NCBI RefSeq assembly: GCF_013523125.1
Contig: NZ_JAAMQJ010000018.1
Coordinates: forward strand, 1 to 64,000
Length of the DNA stretch: 64,000 nucleotides
Direction of reading: 5' to 3'
Origin: Pseudomonas entomophila
GTDB lineage: Bacteria > Pseudomonadota > Gammaproteobacteria > Pseudomonadales > Pseudomonadaceae
Part shown: positions 49,464-61,489 of the stretch, one piece after another
Position numbering within the stretch: the stretch's first letter is position 1
Layout: each line of letters starts with the position of its first letter
Notes under the pieces: generated by a model
Told to the model about the DNA's origin: nothing
Seen by the model: only the letters and a program-made list of their open reading frames with translations
The model's database searches: none
Position numbers and translations under genes: made by a program

Positions 49464-50687
49464 CTAGCGCGCCTTGCCACCCGCCTCGCGGTCACGCAGG
49501 CCCAGCAGGTACAGCACACCGTCCAGCCCCAGGGTCGAGATGGCATGGCGCGCCGACTGGCGCACCAACGGCTTGGCGCGGAAGGCCACGCCCAGCCCAG
49601 CCAGGGCCAGCATCGGCAGGTCGTTGGCGCCGTCGCCGACCGCAATGGTCTGTTCCAGGCTGAACCCTTCCTTGTGCGCCAGCTCGGTCAGCAAGTCGGC
49701 CTTGCGCTGCGCATCGACGATCGGCTCCACGGCCACACCGGTCACTTTGCCGTCCACCACCTCCAGCTCGTTGGCGAACACGTAGTCGATGCCCAGGCGC
49801 GCCTGGACTTGCTTGGCAAAATACGAGAACCCGCCCGACAGGATGGCGGTCTTGTAGCCCAGGCGCTTGAGCTCGGCGAACAGGGTCTCGGCGCCTTCGG
49901 TCAGGCGCAGCGACGCGCCGATCTCGTCGAGCACGCCCACGTCCAGCCCCTTGAGCAGCGCCATGCGCTCCTTGAAGCTGGCGCGAAAATCCAGTTCGCC
50001 GCGCATGGCGCGCTCGGTGATGGCCGCGACCTGCTCGCCCACGCCGGCAGCCTTGGCCAGTTCGTCGATCACTTCGGCCTCGATCAGCGTCGAGTCCATG
50101 TCGAAGACCGCCAGGCGACGGTGGCGACGGAACAGGTCATCGTTCTGGAAGGCCAGGTCGATGTCCAGCGCCTCGGATAATCCCAGGAAATCGGCACGCA
50201 GCGCCTGTGCATCGTCCGGCGTACCGCGCACGGTGATCTCGATGCAGGCCTTGCTCTTGTCCACTGCCGCGTCCAGTGCCAAGCGCGACGACAGCCGCTC
50301 GATGCGCTCGATGGTCAGGTCGTGTCGGGAGATCGCCGCGCTCACCTGCTGCAACTGCTCGGGGCTGATCTTGCGGCTGAGCAGGGTCACGATGTGGCGC
50401 GCCTCGCGCTGCCCCTGCACCCACCGCTGATAGTCCGCTTCGGACACGGGGGTGTAGCGTGCCTGTAGGTTCAGCTCGTGAGTCTTGGACTGAACGGCCT
50501 GCAACAATGCCGATGCCGCTTCGTTGTCGGGAATGTCGACCAGGATGCCGAACGACAAAGTGCCGTGCATCACCGCCAGGCCGATGTCGAGGATGCTCAC
50601 GCCGCCCTGGAGCAGGACGCCGGTGATGGCCGCGGTAAGACCGGGACGGTCCTCACCGGTGATGTTGATCAGGACGATTTCGCGCAA
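49464..50687 (-). CDS. serB: Phosphoserine phosphatase SerB
   Basis: Last step of serine synthesis. It is 407 residues, longer than E. coli SerB. Two N-terminal ACT-like domains (IVLINITGEDRPGLTAAITG; ARHIVTLLSRKISPEQLQQV) precede the HAD phosphatase domain with DMDST at 196-200 (nucleophile Asp196), SGGFSYFAKQ and GDGANDLPML. The start codon is TTG 50687 with TTTGGAG upstream; MREIVLINITGEDRPGLT is the known Pseudomonas N-terminus. Confidence 0.95.
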   Translation of the reverse strand: MREIVLINITGEDRPGLTAAITGVLLQGGVSILDIGLAVMHGTLSFGILVDIPDNEAASALLQAVQSKTHELNLQARYTPVSEADYQRWVQGQREARHIVTLLSRKISPEQLQQVSAAISRHDLTIERIERLSSRLALDAAVDKSKACIEITVRGTPDDAQALRADFLGLSEALDIDLAFQNDDLFRRHRRLAVFDMDSTLIEAEVIDELAKAAGVGEQVAAITERAMRGELDFRASFKERMALLKGLDVGVLDEIGASLRLTEGAETLFAELKRLGYKTAILSGGFSYFAKQVQARLGIDYVFANELEVVDGKVTGVAVEPIVDAQRKADLLTELAHKEGFSLEQTIAVGDGANDLPMLALAGLGVAFRAKPLVRQSARHAISTLGLDGVLYLLGLRDREAGGKAR

Positions 50688-50757
50688 GACCAGGCTCCAA
50701 AATGATGAAAAAGGCGCATTCTACCGATTTTCCGTGACAATCGGGCATGGCGGACGC

Positions 50758-50786
50758 TTTGCCGACAAAACTCCGCTCGCTATACT
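50758..50786 (+). promoter_or_regulatory. Candidate promoter of the AhpA-like gene
   Basis: TTTGCC (50758-50763), 17-bp spacer, TATACT (50781-50786); GTG start of the gene is at 50822. Confidence 0.55.
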
Positions 50787-50821
50787 GCGCACCACTTTTC
50801 CGCCATAAAGAGCCGAGCTCT

Positions 50822-52327
50822 GTGAACCGGCCCACGCCCGTCAAGCCAGACAACTTCTTCGTGATGCTCTTCCGTGCCCTGCGCCAGCGTCGTCTCCCGC
50901 TGGTGTTGCGGATAGCCTTCAACAACCTTTTCCTGGTGGCCTTGGCCCTGGTGATCTACGCCTGCGTCATGGGGCTGCAGTTCAAGCAGGCCATGCACGA
51001 ACAGGCGGACGCGCTCGGCCAGAGCCTGATCACCCAGACGGCCACGTCGGCCACCGAACTGTTGGTGGCCAACGACATCCTCAGCCTCAACGTGCTGCTC
51101 GGCAACCTGGCGAAGAACCCGCTGGTGGCCCACGCCGCCATCTACAGCGTGGACAACCGGATCCTCGCCGAAGCCGGGCAACGGCCGCGCAACGGCCTGC
51201 TCGGCGAGGCCAAGGGTGTGTACCAGACGCGCATCACCTTCCAGGACGTGACCGCCGGGCAGCTGCGCATCAGCCTGGACATGGAGCGATTCCATCAGCC
51301 GATGCTGATCAGCCTGCAAAGCATGGGTGTGCTCGCGGCCATCCTGGCCGTGTTGTGTCTGGTGCTCAGCCTGCGTACCGGACGCTCGATCACCACGCCG
51401 TTGCTGCAATTGCGGGTCTGGCTGCGTGAACCGCACCCCTACACGCCAGCCACCGACCGCCAGGACGAGATTGGCGACATTGCGCGTCAGCTGCATGCAC
51501 GCCTGGCCCCTCCGCCACCGCCTGAGCCGGACATCGACGAGCACGACGAGGTGTACGACGAAGCGCACGACGATGAGGCATTCGTCGAAACGCCATCGGC
51601 GACCAGCCCGGCGGCACGAGCTGTGCGTCCGGCGATCGCCCCGCTGACTGCCAGCGATGACGAACACGACGACGAGGCCTTCGCCGATCTGGTGGTCGAT
51701 GAGCCTGCGCCCGCCAGCGCGCCGCAGCCTGCCGCGGCCGTCAAGACCGAACCGCAGACCAGCGCCGTGCTCGCCGTGCAACTGGGCTCCCAGGATCAGC
51801 TGCGACGCTTGCCACGCCCCCGCCTGAACGAGCTTCAGGAGCGCTACCGTGACTGCCTGGAGCAGGCGGCCTCGCTGTACGAAGGCACCATGTACACCTT
51901 GAACGATGGCAGCACCCTGCTGCTGTTCAACAGTGGTGACAGCGGCGAAGACTACCTGACCAACGCCATCTGCTGCGGCGAGCTGTTGCGCGCCTTGGGT
52001 CATGCCTTGCAGATCGAGGTGGCCGACAGCGGCATTACCCTACAGATGCAGTTGGGCCTGATGCTGGGCCAGGACCTGCACGGCCTGAGCCAGGTCGACC
52101 TGCTGCTGACCGAGAAGGCCCAGGGCGCCCTGGCGCTGTCGCAGCACAGCCGCAACCTGCTGCTGGTCGAGCGTAGCGTGGGTGAGGATGCCCTGGTCCG
52201 CCAGCGCGCGCGTATCCGCCCGATCGCAAGCCCCGAAGGCGCCAGCTGCGTCGAGCGGCTGATGGAGCCCTACCCGTCCATGCTCGAGCGCCAGTTGGCG
52301 CGGATGCATGAACGACGCGGGCAGTGA
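50822..52327 (+). CDS. AhpA/YtjB-like membrane protein
   Basis: 501 residues. A membrane segment at ~26-46, a periplasmic region (~50-165), a second membrane segment at ~170-192, then a HAMP-like stretch, an acidic low-complexity linker (EPDIDEHDEVYDEAHDDEAF and on) and a C-terminal cytoplasmic domain. Related to the proteins once described as affecting haemolysin expression, located beside serB in many gammaproteobacteria (E. coli YtjB next to serB). No enzymatic motif. The GTG start at 50822 (VNRPTPVKPDNFF) is chosen from length and the family N-terminus. A strong terminator follows. Confidence 0.75.
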   Translation: MNRPTPVKPDNFFVMLFRALRQRRLPLVLRIAFNNLFLVALALVIYACVMGLQFKQAMHEQADALGQSLITQTATSATELLVANDILSLNVLLGNLAKNPLVAHAAIYSVDNRILAEAGQRPRNGLLGEAKGVYQTRITFQDVTAGQLRISLDMERFHQPMLISLQSMGVLAAILAVLCLVLSLRTGRSITTPLLQLRVWLREPHPYTPATDRQDEIGDIARQLHARLAPPPPPEPDIDEHDEVYDEAHDDEAFVETPSATSPAARAVRPAIAPLTASDDEHDDEAFADLVVDEPAPASAPQPAAAVKTEPQTSAVLAVQLGSQDQLRRLPRPRLNELQERYRDCLEQAASLYEGTMYTLNDGSTLLLFNSGDSGEDYLTNAICCGELLRALGHALQIEVADSGITLQMQLGLMLGQDLHGLSQVDLLLTEKAQGALALSQHSRNLLLVERSVGEDALVRQRARIRPIASPEGASCVERLMEPYPSMLERQLARMHERRGQ

Positions 52328-52331
52328 AGGC

Positions 52332-52358
52332 AAAGGTGGTCGAATGACCACCTTTTTT
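52332..52358 (+). terminator. Intrinsic terminator of the AhpA-like gene
   Basis: AAAGGTGGTC-GAAT-GACCACCTTT plus TTT, starting five nt after the stop. Confidence 0.92.
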
Positions 52359-52372
52359 CGTTGAGCGCCGAG

Positions 52373-52402
52373 CCTTGTGGGAGCGGGCTTGCCCGCGATA
52401 GC
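52373..52402. repeat. REP element
   Basis: CCTTGTGGGAGCGGGCTTGC CCGCGATAGC: the reverse-type REP core, opposite in orientation to the five cores of the array that follows. Confidence 0.65.
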
Positions 52403-52440
52403 GGTAGTCGATTCGACACATGGCCAACAGGATCAATGCT

Positions 52441-52826
52441 GGCCTGTCAGTCTTGAGGTGGATGAACTGGCCCCATCGCTGGCAAGCCAGCTCCCACAAA
52501 GGGCCAGGGCAGGCTTGAGAGAGGTGGTGAAGTGACTGGCCTCATCCCTGGCAAGCCAGCTCCCACAAAGGGCCAGGGCAGGCTTGAGAGGGGTGGTGAA
52601 GTGACTGGCCTCATCCCTGGCAAGCCAGCTCCCACAAAGGGCCAGGGCAGGCTTGAGAGGGGTGGTGAAGTGGCTGGCCCCATCGCTGGCAAGCCAGCTC
52701 CCACAAAGGGCCAGGGCAGGCTTGAGAGGGGTGGTGAAGTGGCTGGCCCCATCGCTGGCAAGCCAGCTCCCACAAAAGGCCAGGACAGGCTTGCGAGAGG
52801 TGGCGAGGCGGCTGGCCTCCCACCCT
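52441..52826. repeat. 69-bp tandem array, five copies, each with a REP core
   Basis: Five REP cores GCTGGC-AA-GCCAGCTCCCACA occur at exact 69-bp intervals (GGCAAGCCAG begins at 52481, 52550, 52619, 52688 and 52757). The 69-bp unit also includes AGGGCAGGCTTGAGAGGGGT and GTGGTGAAGTGRCTGGCC. Units 2-4 are nearly identical; the first and last diverge. Because 69 is divisible by three the array shows long open frames on both strands, which I regard as artefacts. It fills most of the 520-bp gap between the AhpA-like gene and the lipoprotein gene; I see no gene in that gap. Confidence 0.95.
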
Positions 52827-52847
52827 TGTGCTGGCAACCTGGCGCTC

Positions 52848-53558
52848 TCAGAACCGATAGACTTCCAGATCGGTACGGATCGGTGTAGCCATCGGGATCT
52901 TCGGCTTCTGGGCATCCTTGCGCACCTGGGTGGGCGCGGCCGGTTTCTTCGTCGATTCTTCAGCGATCGCCGGCTGATTGGCCAACGGCTTGACCGCCGT
53001 GCTCAACTGCTCGGCCAGCCTCTGCAACAGTTGCCCCTGTGCCTGCACCTGGGACGCTTCGCTGCCTTCGTGCGGCTGTTCGAGGTGGACGATGCGGTTG
53101 TCACGCACCTTGCCGCGCCGGTCGAGCAGGCGCCACTGTGCGTCCAGGACCGCCGGCTGGCCGACGCCCGAATCGAGCCGCGTGATCGACAGCAGCACCT
53201 GCACGTCCGGGCTGAACCCGGCGGTGGCCGGCGCCAACACCACGCGCTGGCTGTCCAGGCGCCAGGCCAGCTGGCGCACCAGCAATTGATCGATGTCCGA
53301 CGACAAGCTGCCTGCCCAGCGTCCACCGGTCGCGCCGGTCAGGCTGCCGTCGGCCTGGCGCTGCAGCAGGGTCTCGCGTTGCAGGTAGTCGGCGACCGAG
53401 ACCGGGCCGAGCACGACCGCCAGGCCTGCACGCTGGGACGGCTGACCAGGGTCCCCGCTGTCGAGCTGATACAGGGCCGTCGGCTGATGGGTGCTGCACC
53501 CGGCCAAGCCCAATACGCCAGCCATCAGCCATACAAATGGAAGACGCAGAACGTTCAT
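52848..53558 (-). CDS. PqiC/DUF330 family lipoprotein
   Basis: 236 residues. A lipoprotein signal has lipobox LAGC (Cys21), then TALYQLDSG and GPVSVADYLQRETLLQR, typical of ABC-type transport auxiliary lipoproteins (PqiC). PqiC works with PqiAB in lipid transport between membranes; those partners are not adjacent here, so this is an orphan. The last ~45 residues are Pro/Lys-rich. No strong ribosome site precedes ATG 53558. Confidence 0.85.
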   Translation of the reverse strand: MNVLRLPFVWLMAGVLGLAGCSTHQPTALYQLDSGDPGQPSQRAGLAVVLGPVSVADYLQRETLLQRQADGSLTGATGGRWAGSLSSDIDQLLVRQLAWRLDSQRVVLAPATAGFSPDVQVLLSITRLDSGVGQPAVLDAQWRLLDRRGKVRDNRIVHLEQPHEGSEASQVQAQGQLLQRLAEQLSTAVKPLANQPAIAEESTKKPAAPTQVRKDAQKPKIPMATPIRTDLEVYRF

Positions 53559-53732
53559 TCATCCCATCCAGGCGGCCGCCGTGGCGGCAAACCGCAGTGA
53601 TACGTGTCAAGTTCGGTAAGGGCACACGGCCACGCCGGCGCCAAGAGGCGCCTATCATCCGCGAAATGCCCGGGCAACTCCAGCCTTTCCGCCGGGACAT
53701 CGCGTCGGCGATTGTCCCGGTTGGGCGTGGCG

Positions 53733-56507
<2,775 letters not shown>

Positions 56508-56511
<4 letters not shown>

Positions 56512-57503
56512 GGCGCGACGCTCCAGCCGCCCTTGGGCGCGGCGAAGCGCCAGACGATGGGCCGGGTTTCCCCGTCGGCACGCCGGGCATTGTTGTTGTC
56601 CAGGCCGACCCAGGCCCCTTGACGGTCGATCACCAGCGCCTCGGCCAGCCCGTAGGGCTCGTCATAGCGACGGCCTTCGGCCAGCCCGCCCTCGGCGAAC
56701 GACCAGCAGCGTTCCACCTCGCCGCTTGCAGGTGTGCGGCGGCAGATACGGTAGGCGTTGCGCTCGAGGGTGAACAGCTTGCCCTCGAACCAGGCCAGGT
56801 CGGAGAAATCCCGCGTGATGGGGCGCGTCCGGCCCGTCTGGACCGGCGGAGGCGCCTTGCCCGCTTCGCTGAACAGCACGCAGCCCTCCACGCAGGTCCA
56901 TACCGCCTGCTGCCGGTGCAACGCCACCAGCCCGCGCCGCTCACGCTCGGCCGCCAGCCACAGACGGTCGCCCGCCGGGTTCACCGCCAGCCCCTCGAAC
57001 AAGGCGTTGAAGTGCAGCAGCATCCCGCTGGCCCGCGCCTGACGCACCATGGCCGGATCGATCTTGAGCCACTCGACCTCACCGGTCGGCGGTACCCGCA
57101 GGACGCTGGCCTGGGCCTCGCTGACCACATAGGCAGTGCCCTGCTGGTCGCAGCTGATGCCCTCGAAGTCCAGGGCACCCCCGCGCAGGTAGGCGGCCGC
57201 CCAGGTGCTCGACTGCAAGCCCCAGGGCAAGCCGCTGTCCGGCGCCGATGGCGCCTGGAACGTGCGCGCCTCGGCCTGCCAGGTGTCGACCTGCGTATCG
57301 AGCCGGTAGATCTGGTCGTCGTCGCGGTCCGACACGGCCCACAGCCGACCCTGGCACAGCGCCAGGCCTGACAGGTTGCCGCCGCGCATGCCCTCGACGG
57401 GGTGCTCGGCGACGAAGTCCAGCTCGGGCCACACCTGCGCCTGCACGGGCATCGCCATCGACGCCAGGCAGGCCAGGCCCAGGATCAGGAGGCCACGGGT
57501 CAC
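56508..57503 (-). CDS. Esterase-like activity of phytase family protein
   Basis: 331 residues. A signal peptide ends near PVQAQ, then a beta-propeller-like protein: SGLALCQGRLWAVSDRDDDQ, FEGISCDQQGTAYVVSEAQA and FEGLAVNPAGDRLWLAAERE are characteristic of the phytase-esterase-like family. Periplasmic. The start GTG 57503 overlaps the parE stop by 4 nt (GTGA). The enzymatic role is inferred from the family only. Confidence 0.75.
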
Positions 57504-59404
57504 ACCAGGACCTCGGCCAGGTTGCCCTTGGTCTCCAGCCAGCTCTTGCGGTCGCCCGCACGCTTCTTGGCCAGCAGCATGTCCATGATCTCGCGCGTGC
57601 CTTGCAGGTCGTCCAGGGTCAGTTGCACGAGGCGCCGGGTGTTCGGGTCCATGGTGGTCTCGCGCAGCTGCGGCGGGTTCATCTCGCCCAACCCCTTGAA
57701 GCGGGTCACCTGAGGTTTACCACGCTTCTTCTCGGCCACCAGCCGGTCGAGGAGGCCGTCGCGCTCGGCCTCGTCCAGGGCGTAGTAGATCTCCTTGCCC
57801 AGGTCGATGCGGTACAGCGGTGGCATGGCCACGTAGACATGACCGGCCTCGACCAGAGGGCGGAAATGCTGAACGAACAGCGCGCACAGCAACGTGGCGA
57901 TGTGCAGGCCGTCGGAGTCGGCGTCGGCGAGGATGCAGACCTTGCCATAGCGCAGCTGGGTCAGGTCGGTAGCGCCCGGGTCGACCCCGATGGCCACGGC
58001 GATGTTGTGCACCTCCTGGCTGGCCAGCACCTCGCCCCCGTCGACTTCCCAGGTGTTGAGGATCTTGCCGCGCAACGGCAGGATGGCCTGGAACTCCTTG
58101 TCACGGGCCTGCTTGGCCGAGCCACCGGCCGAGTCGCCCTCGACCAGGAACAGCTCGGCGCGCATCGGGTCCTGCCCGGCGCAGTCGGCCAGCTTGCCCG
58201 GCAGTGCCGGGCCCTGGGTCACGCGCTTGCGCTCGACCTTCTTGCTGGCCTTGAGCCGTCGCCCAGCGTTGCTGATGGCCAGCTCGGCCAATTGCAGGCC
58301 CAGTTCGGGGTGGGCGTTGAGCCACAGGCTGAACGCGTCCTTGACCACGCCGGAGACGAACGCGGCCGCTTCGCGCGACGACAGGCGTTCCTTGGTCTGG
58401 CCGGAGAACTGCGCGTCCTGCATCTTCATCGAGAGCACGAAGGCGATGCGTTCCCACACGTCTTCGGGCGCCAGCTTGACGCCCCGTGGCAGCAGGTTGC
58501 GGAATTCGCAGAACTCGCGCATGGCATCGAGCAGGCCCTGGCGCAGGCCGTTCACATGGGTGCCGCCCTGGGCGGTGGGGATCAGGTTGACGTAGCTTTC
58601 CTGCAGGCTGTCGCCGCCCTCGGGCAACCACAGCAAGGCCCAGTCCACGGCCTCCTTGTTGCCGGCCAGGCTGCCGCAGAACGGCTCGTCGGGCAGGCGC
58701 TGGAGCTCGCTGACCGCATCGACCAGGTAGGAGCGCAGGCCGTCCTCGTAATGCCACTCGACCTTCTCGCCGGTGCCCTTGTCCTCGAAGCTGATCGAAA
58801 GCCCGGGGCACAGCACCGCCTTGGCCTTGAGCACGTGCTTGAGGCGGCTCACCGAGAACTTGGGCGAGTCGAAGTACTTGGGATCCGGCGCGAAATACAC
58901 GCTGGTGCCGGTGTTGCGCTTGCCGACCGTGCCGACCACCTGCAGCTCGCTGGCCTTGAAGCCGTCGGCGAAGCTCATCTGGTATTCGTTGCCATCGCGC
59001 TTCACGCGGACCCGGACCTGGCTGGACAAGGCGTTGACCACCGAGATGCCGACCCCGTGCAGGCCGCCGGAGAACTGGTAGTTCTTGTTGGAGAACTTGC
59101 CGCCGGCGTGCAGCTTGGTGAGGATCAGCTCGACCCCGGACACCCCTTCTTCGGGGTGGATGTCCACGGGCATGCCGCGGCCGTCGTCGGACACTTCCAG
59201 GGAATGGTCGGCGTGCAGGATCACCTGGATCGCGCGGGCGTGCCCGGCCAGGGCTTCGTCGACGCTGTTGTCGATGACTTCCTGGGCCAGGTGGTTGGGC
59301 CGACTGGTATCGGTGTACATGCCCGGTCGCTTGCGGACCGGATCGAGGCCGGAGAGGACCTCGATGGCGTCTGCGTTGTAGGCGCTAGCGCTGGGATTGG
59401 CCAT
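57500..59404 (-). CDS. parE: DNA topoisomerase IV subunit B
   Basis: ATPase subunit of topoisomerase IV. It is 634 residues. GHKL motifs QEVIDNSVDEALAG, DDGRGMPVDIHPEEG and GGLHGVGISVVNALS are followed by a TOPRIM domain (LFLVEGDSAGGSAKQARD; DADSDGLHIATLL). The start ATG 59404 is 35 nt after yqiA. It is unusual in being followed by two GTGA-overlapping genes before parC. Confidence 0.97.
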   Translation of the reverse strand: MANPSASAYNADAIEVLSGLDPVRKRPGMYTDTSRPNHLAQEVIDNSVDEALAGHARAIQVILHADHSLEVSDDGRGMPVDIHPEEGVSGVELILTKLHAGGKFSNKNYQFSGGLHGVGISVVNALSSQVRVRVKRDGNEYQMSFADGFKASELQVVGTVGKRNTGTSVYFAPDPKYFDSPKFSVSRLKHVLKAKAVLCPGLSISFEDKGTGEKVEWHYEDGLRSYLVDAVSELQRLPDEPFCGSLAGNKEAVDWALLWLPEGGDSLQESYVNLIPTAQGGTHVNGLRQGLLDAMREFCEFRNLLPRGVKLAPEDVWERIAFVLSMKMQDAQFSGQTKERLSSREAAAFVSGVVKDAFSLWLNAHPELGLQLAELAISNAGRRLKASKKVERKRVTQGPALPGKLADCAGQDPMRAELFLVEGDSAGGSAKQARDKEFQAILPLRGKILNTWEVDGGEVLASQEVHNIAVAIGVDPGATDLTQLRYGKVCILADADSDGLHIATLLCALFVQHFRPLVEAGHVYVAMPPLYRIDLGKEIYYALDEAERDGLLDRLVAEKKRGKPQVTRFKGLGEMNPPQLRETTMDPNTRRLVQLTLDDLQGTREIMDMLLAKKRAGDRKSWLETKGNLAEVLV

Positions 59405-59439
59405 GGATTCTCGTCGTCAGTCTGGTGAATGCAAAAAAA

Positions 59440-60048
59440 TCAGGAACTCGACACATCGAGCGCCGTGTCGCGCTCCGGTTCAATGCCCGCGAAGGCCAGG
59501 ACCTGGTCCAGGCGCTGGGCGAAGCCTTGGAAGCCGTGGTCGCCGCCGACCTCGATGCGCAGGTCGCAGGCCTGGTAGTAGCGTTGCGCCTGGCGGTAGT
59601 CGAGGGTTTCGTCGCCGGTCTGCAGCCAGACCTGGATGCGCTCGCCGGCAGACGGCGCAGGCACTTCCAGCTCGGCCAGGGCCTGCACATGGTCCAGGGT
59701 CAGTTCCCAGGTCTCGTCGGTATAGAGGTTGCGTTGGGTACCGAGGTAGCCGTCGAACAACCGATGCGGCGCGACCGCCGGGTTGATCAGCAGGGCCTTG
59801 AGGCCATGGCGCTCGGCCAGATGGGTGGCATAGTAGCCGCCCAGCGAACTGCCCACCAGCAGTGGCTGACCGAGGGCGACGATGGCTGCCTCGAGCTGGG
59901 CGATGGCCTGGCGCGGATGATGGTGCAGGGCCGGGATGCGCAACCGCTCGGCCAGCCCGAGCGGGTCCATCGCCATCTCGAGCTGGCGTGCCTTGCGCGA
60001 CAGCGGCGAGCTGTTGAAACCATGGATGTAGAGGATCGAAGCCGACAT
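59440..60048 (-). CDS. YqiA/YcfP family esterase
   Basis: Small alpha/beta hydrolase of 202 residues: ILYIHGFNSSPLSRKA at the N-terminus, nucleophile Ser68 in GSSLGG, and GGDHGFQGF near the C-terminus with the catalytic His. E. coli YqiA hydrolyses short acyl esters in vitro; no in vivo substrate is known. It lies between cpdA and parE, as in E. coli. Confidence 0.88.
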   Translation of the reverse strand: MSASILYIHGFNSSPLSRKARQLEMAMDPLGLAERLRIPALHHHPRQAIAQLEAAIVALGQPLLVGSSLGGYYATHLAERHGLKALLINPAVAPHRLFDGYLGTQRNLYTDETWELTLDHVQALAELEVPAPSAGERIQVWLQTGDETLDYRQAQRYYQACDLRIEVGGDHGFQGFAQRLDQVLAFAGIEPERDTALDVSSS

Positions 60049-60153
60049 GCTGCTCCTGGGGTCTGCGGCGACAGGCCCGTCGAGACGGGCGCGGGGACGC
60101 GCAGTGTAGCCTGTTCACCCAGGTTGGCGTAGCGTGAGGGTGTTACATCATGC

Positions 60154-60969
60154 TCAATAGCCGGGGCCGTCGAGGTCCAGCGTCACCCGGAAGTCCCGCG
60201 CACGCTCGACGCCGGTGTCCAACCGCCCATCCGGGTACAAGTGCAACCAGCGGTAACCAGGGTGTTCCTCGTTCACCACGAAGTCCTCGCTGGCCGGCGC
60301 GAACTGGATGCAGGTGGACGGCGAGGCCAGCAGCCGCAGGCCGTTCACTGTCCGGTCGCAGGCCTGATGCACGTGCCCCCAGAGCAGCGCCTTCACCTGG
60401 GCCCGTCCCTGCAGGCAGGCGAACAGCGCTTCGGCATTGCGCAGACCGATGGGGGCCATCCAGGCACAGCCGATGTCCACCGGCTGATGGTGCAGGCAGA
60501 CCAGGCAATGCCGCTGCCCTGCGTCCTCCAGAGCCTGTTCCAGCACCGCCAGCTGCGTGTCGTCGAGCCAGCCATGGGTCGCGCCCGGTACCGTGGACAC
60601 CAGGGTGACGATGCGCCAGCCGCCCACATCGGTCACCGCCTGCAGGCGGTCGCTGCCCTCGGTCACGGCCGCCATGGTCTCGAGGCGGTCGTGGTTGCCA
60701 GGCAGCCAGCGTGTCCGGGCGGCCAGGGTGGCGGTGGCCTCCTCGAACGCCTGGTAGGACGCCGCGCTGCCATCCTGGGACAGGTCGCCGGTGCAAAGCA
60801 GCACGTCGAGCTCGGGGTGTTCGCGCCGCACCTGCTCGGCCACATGGCGCAAGCTGTCCCGGGTATTGACCCCCAGCAAGGTCTTGTCCGGGCTGGCGAA
60901 CAGGTGCGGGTCGGTCAACTGCACCACGCGCACGGGCGCGCTGTGTTGTGAAGCATCGGATGGCGACAC
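60154..60969 (-). CDS. cpdA: 3',5'-cyclic-AMP phosphodiesterase CpdA
   Basis: Class III phosphodiesterase that lowers cAMP and so damps Crp/Vfr signalling. It is 271 residues. The calcineurin-like metal motifs are complete: TDPHLF, TGDLSQDG, LPGNHD, CLHHQPV and GHVHQ. The start is GTG 60969 with GGAGACG upstream. It is 73 nt after the DUF1249 gene. Confidence 0.93.
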   Translation of the reverse strand: MSPSDASQHSAPVRVVQLTDPHLFASPDKTLLGVNTRDSLRHVAEQVRREHPELDVLLCTGDLSQDGSAASYQAFEEATATLAARTRWLPGNHDRLETMAAVTEGSDRLQAVTDVGGWRIVTLVSTVPGATHGWLDDTQLAVLEQALEDAGQRHCLVCLHHQPVDIGCAWMAPIGLRNAEALFACLQGRAQVKALLWGHVHQACDRTVNGLRLLASPSTCIQFAPASEDFVVNEEHPGYRWLHLYPDGRLDTGVERARDFRVTLDLDGPGY

Positions 60970-61042
60970 GGGACCGTCTCCTCACGGCGGGCAGCGAACG
61001 AATGATGACAGGTGGCGGGCGCAGGAGGCGCACCCTGCAGGC

Positions 61043-61489
61043 TCAGCGTACCGCTTCGAGCTCGTGGCCGCAGGCCAGGCAGTGGCTCAACCATTCGCCC
61101 AGGAACAGGTTGAGCTGGGCCTTTTCATCGGGTTGATGCATGGCATCGTTGGGGTAAGGGTAGATGCTGCGCAGGCGTCGTGCATGTTCGGCACTGATGA
61201 CTTCGGCCATCTGCGCGTCGTGGTAGACCTGCACCTCGAGCTGCGGCACCGGCAGCCAGGGCAGGCTGTGCTCCTGGCGCACCCGCAGCGTGGTGGTGTA
61301 GGGGCAGGCGAGCACCACGTCGAGCACCAGCACGCCGAGCATCTGGTCGCCCTGGGTCATGCCGATGCGCCGCGAGCCCACACCCTCGCGCATGGTCGGC
61401 AGCAGCTGCATCAGCCGCGCATAGTTGGCCTCGCAGGCGGCCTGCAGGCCGACCAGATCGACGCGGTAGCGTTCGCGCAGCGGGCTCAC
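61043..61489 (-). CDS. DUF1249 family protein (YqiB-like)
   Basis: 148 residues, cytoplasmic, no known function. LRERYRVDLVGLQAACEANY and YPYPNDAMHQPDEKAQLNLF are its conserved parts. I take GTG 61489 as start because it overlaps the nudF stop by 4 nt (GTGA), the pattern of this locus; GTG 61495 is the other option. The order nudF-yqiB-cpdA-yqiA-parE is the same as in E. coli. Confidence 0.88.
   Translation of the reverse strand: MSPLRERYRVDLVGLQAACEANYARLMQLLPTMREGVGSRRIGMTQGDQMLGVLVLDVVLACPYTTTLRVRQEHSLPWLPVPQLEVQVYHDAQMAEVISAEHARRLRSIYPYPNDAMHQPDEKAQLNLFLGEWLSHCLACGHELEAVR

Noticed and set aside
52441..52826. CRISPR array
   Set aside because: The 69-bp units are nearly identical throughout, so there are no unique spacers, and no cas gene is near.
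52433..52915. Repetitive proteins encoded across the 69-bp array on both strands
   Set aside because: Open only because the 69-bp period is a multiple of three; no ribosome site and it merely translates REP sequence.
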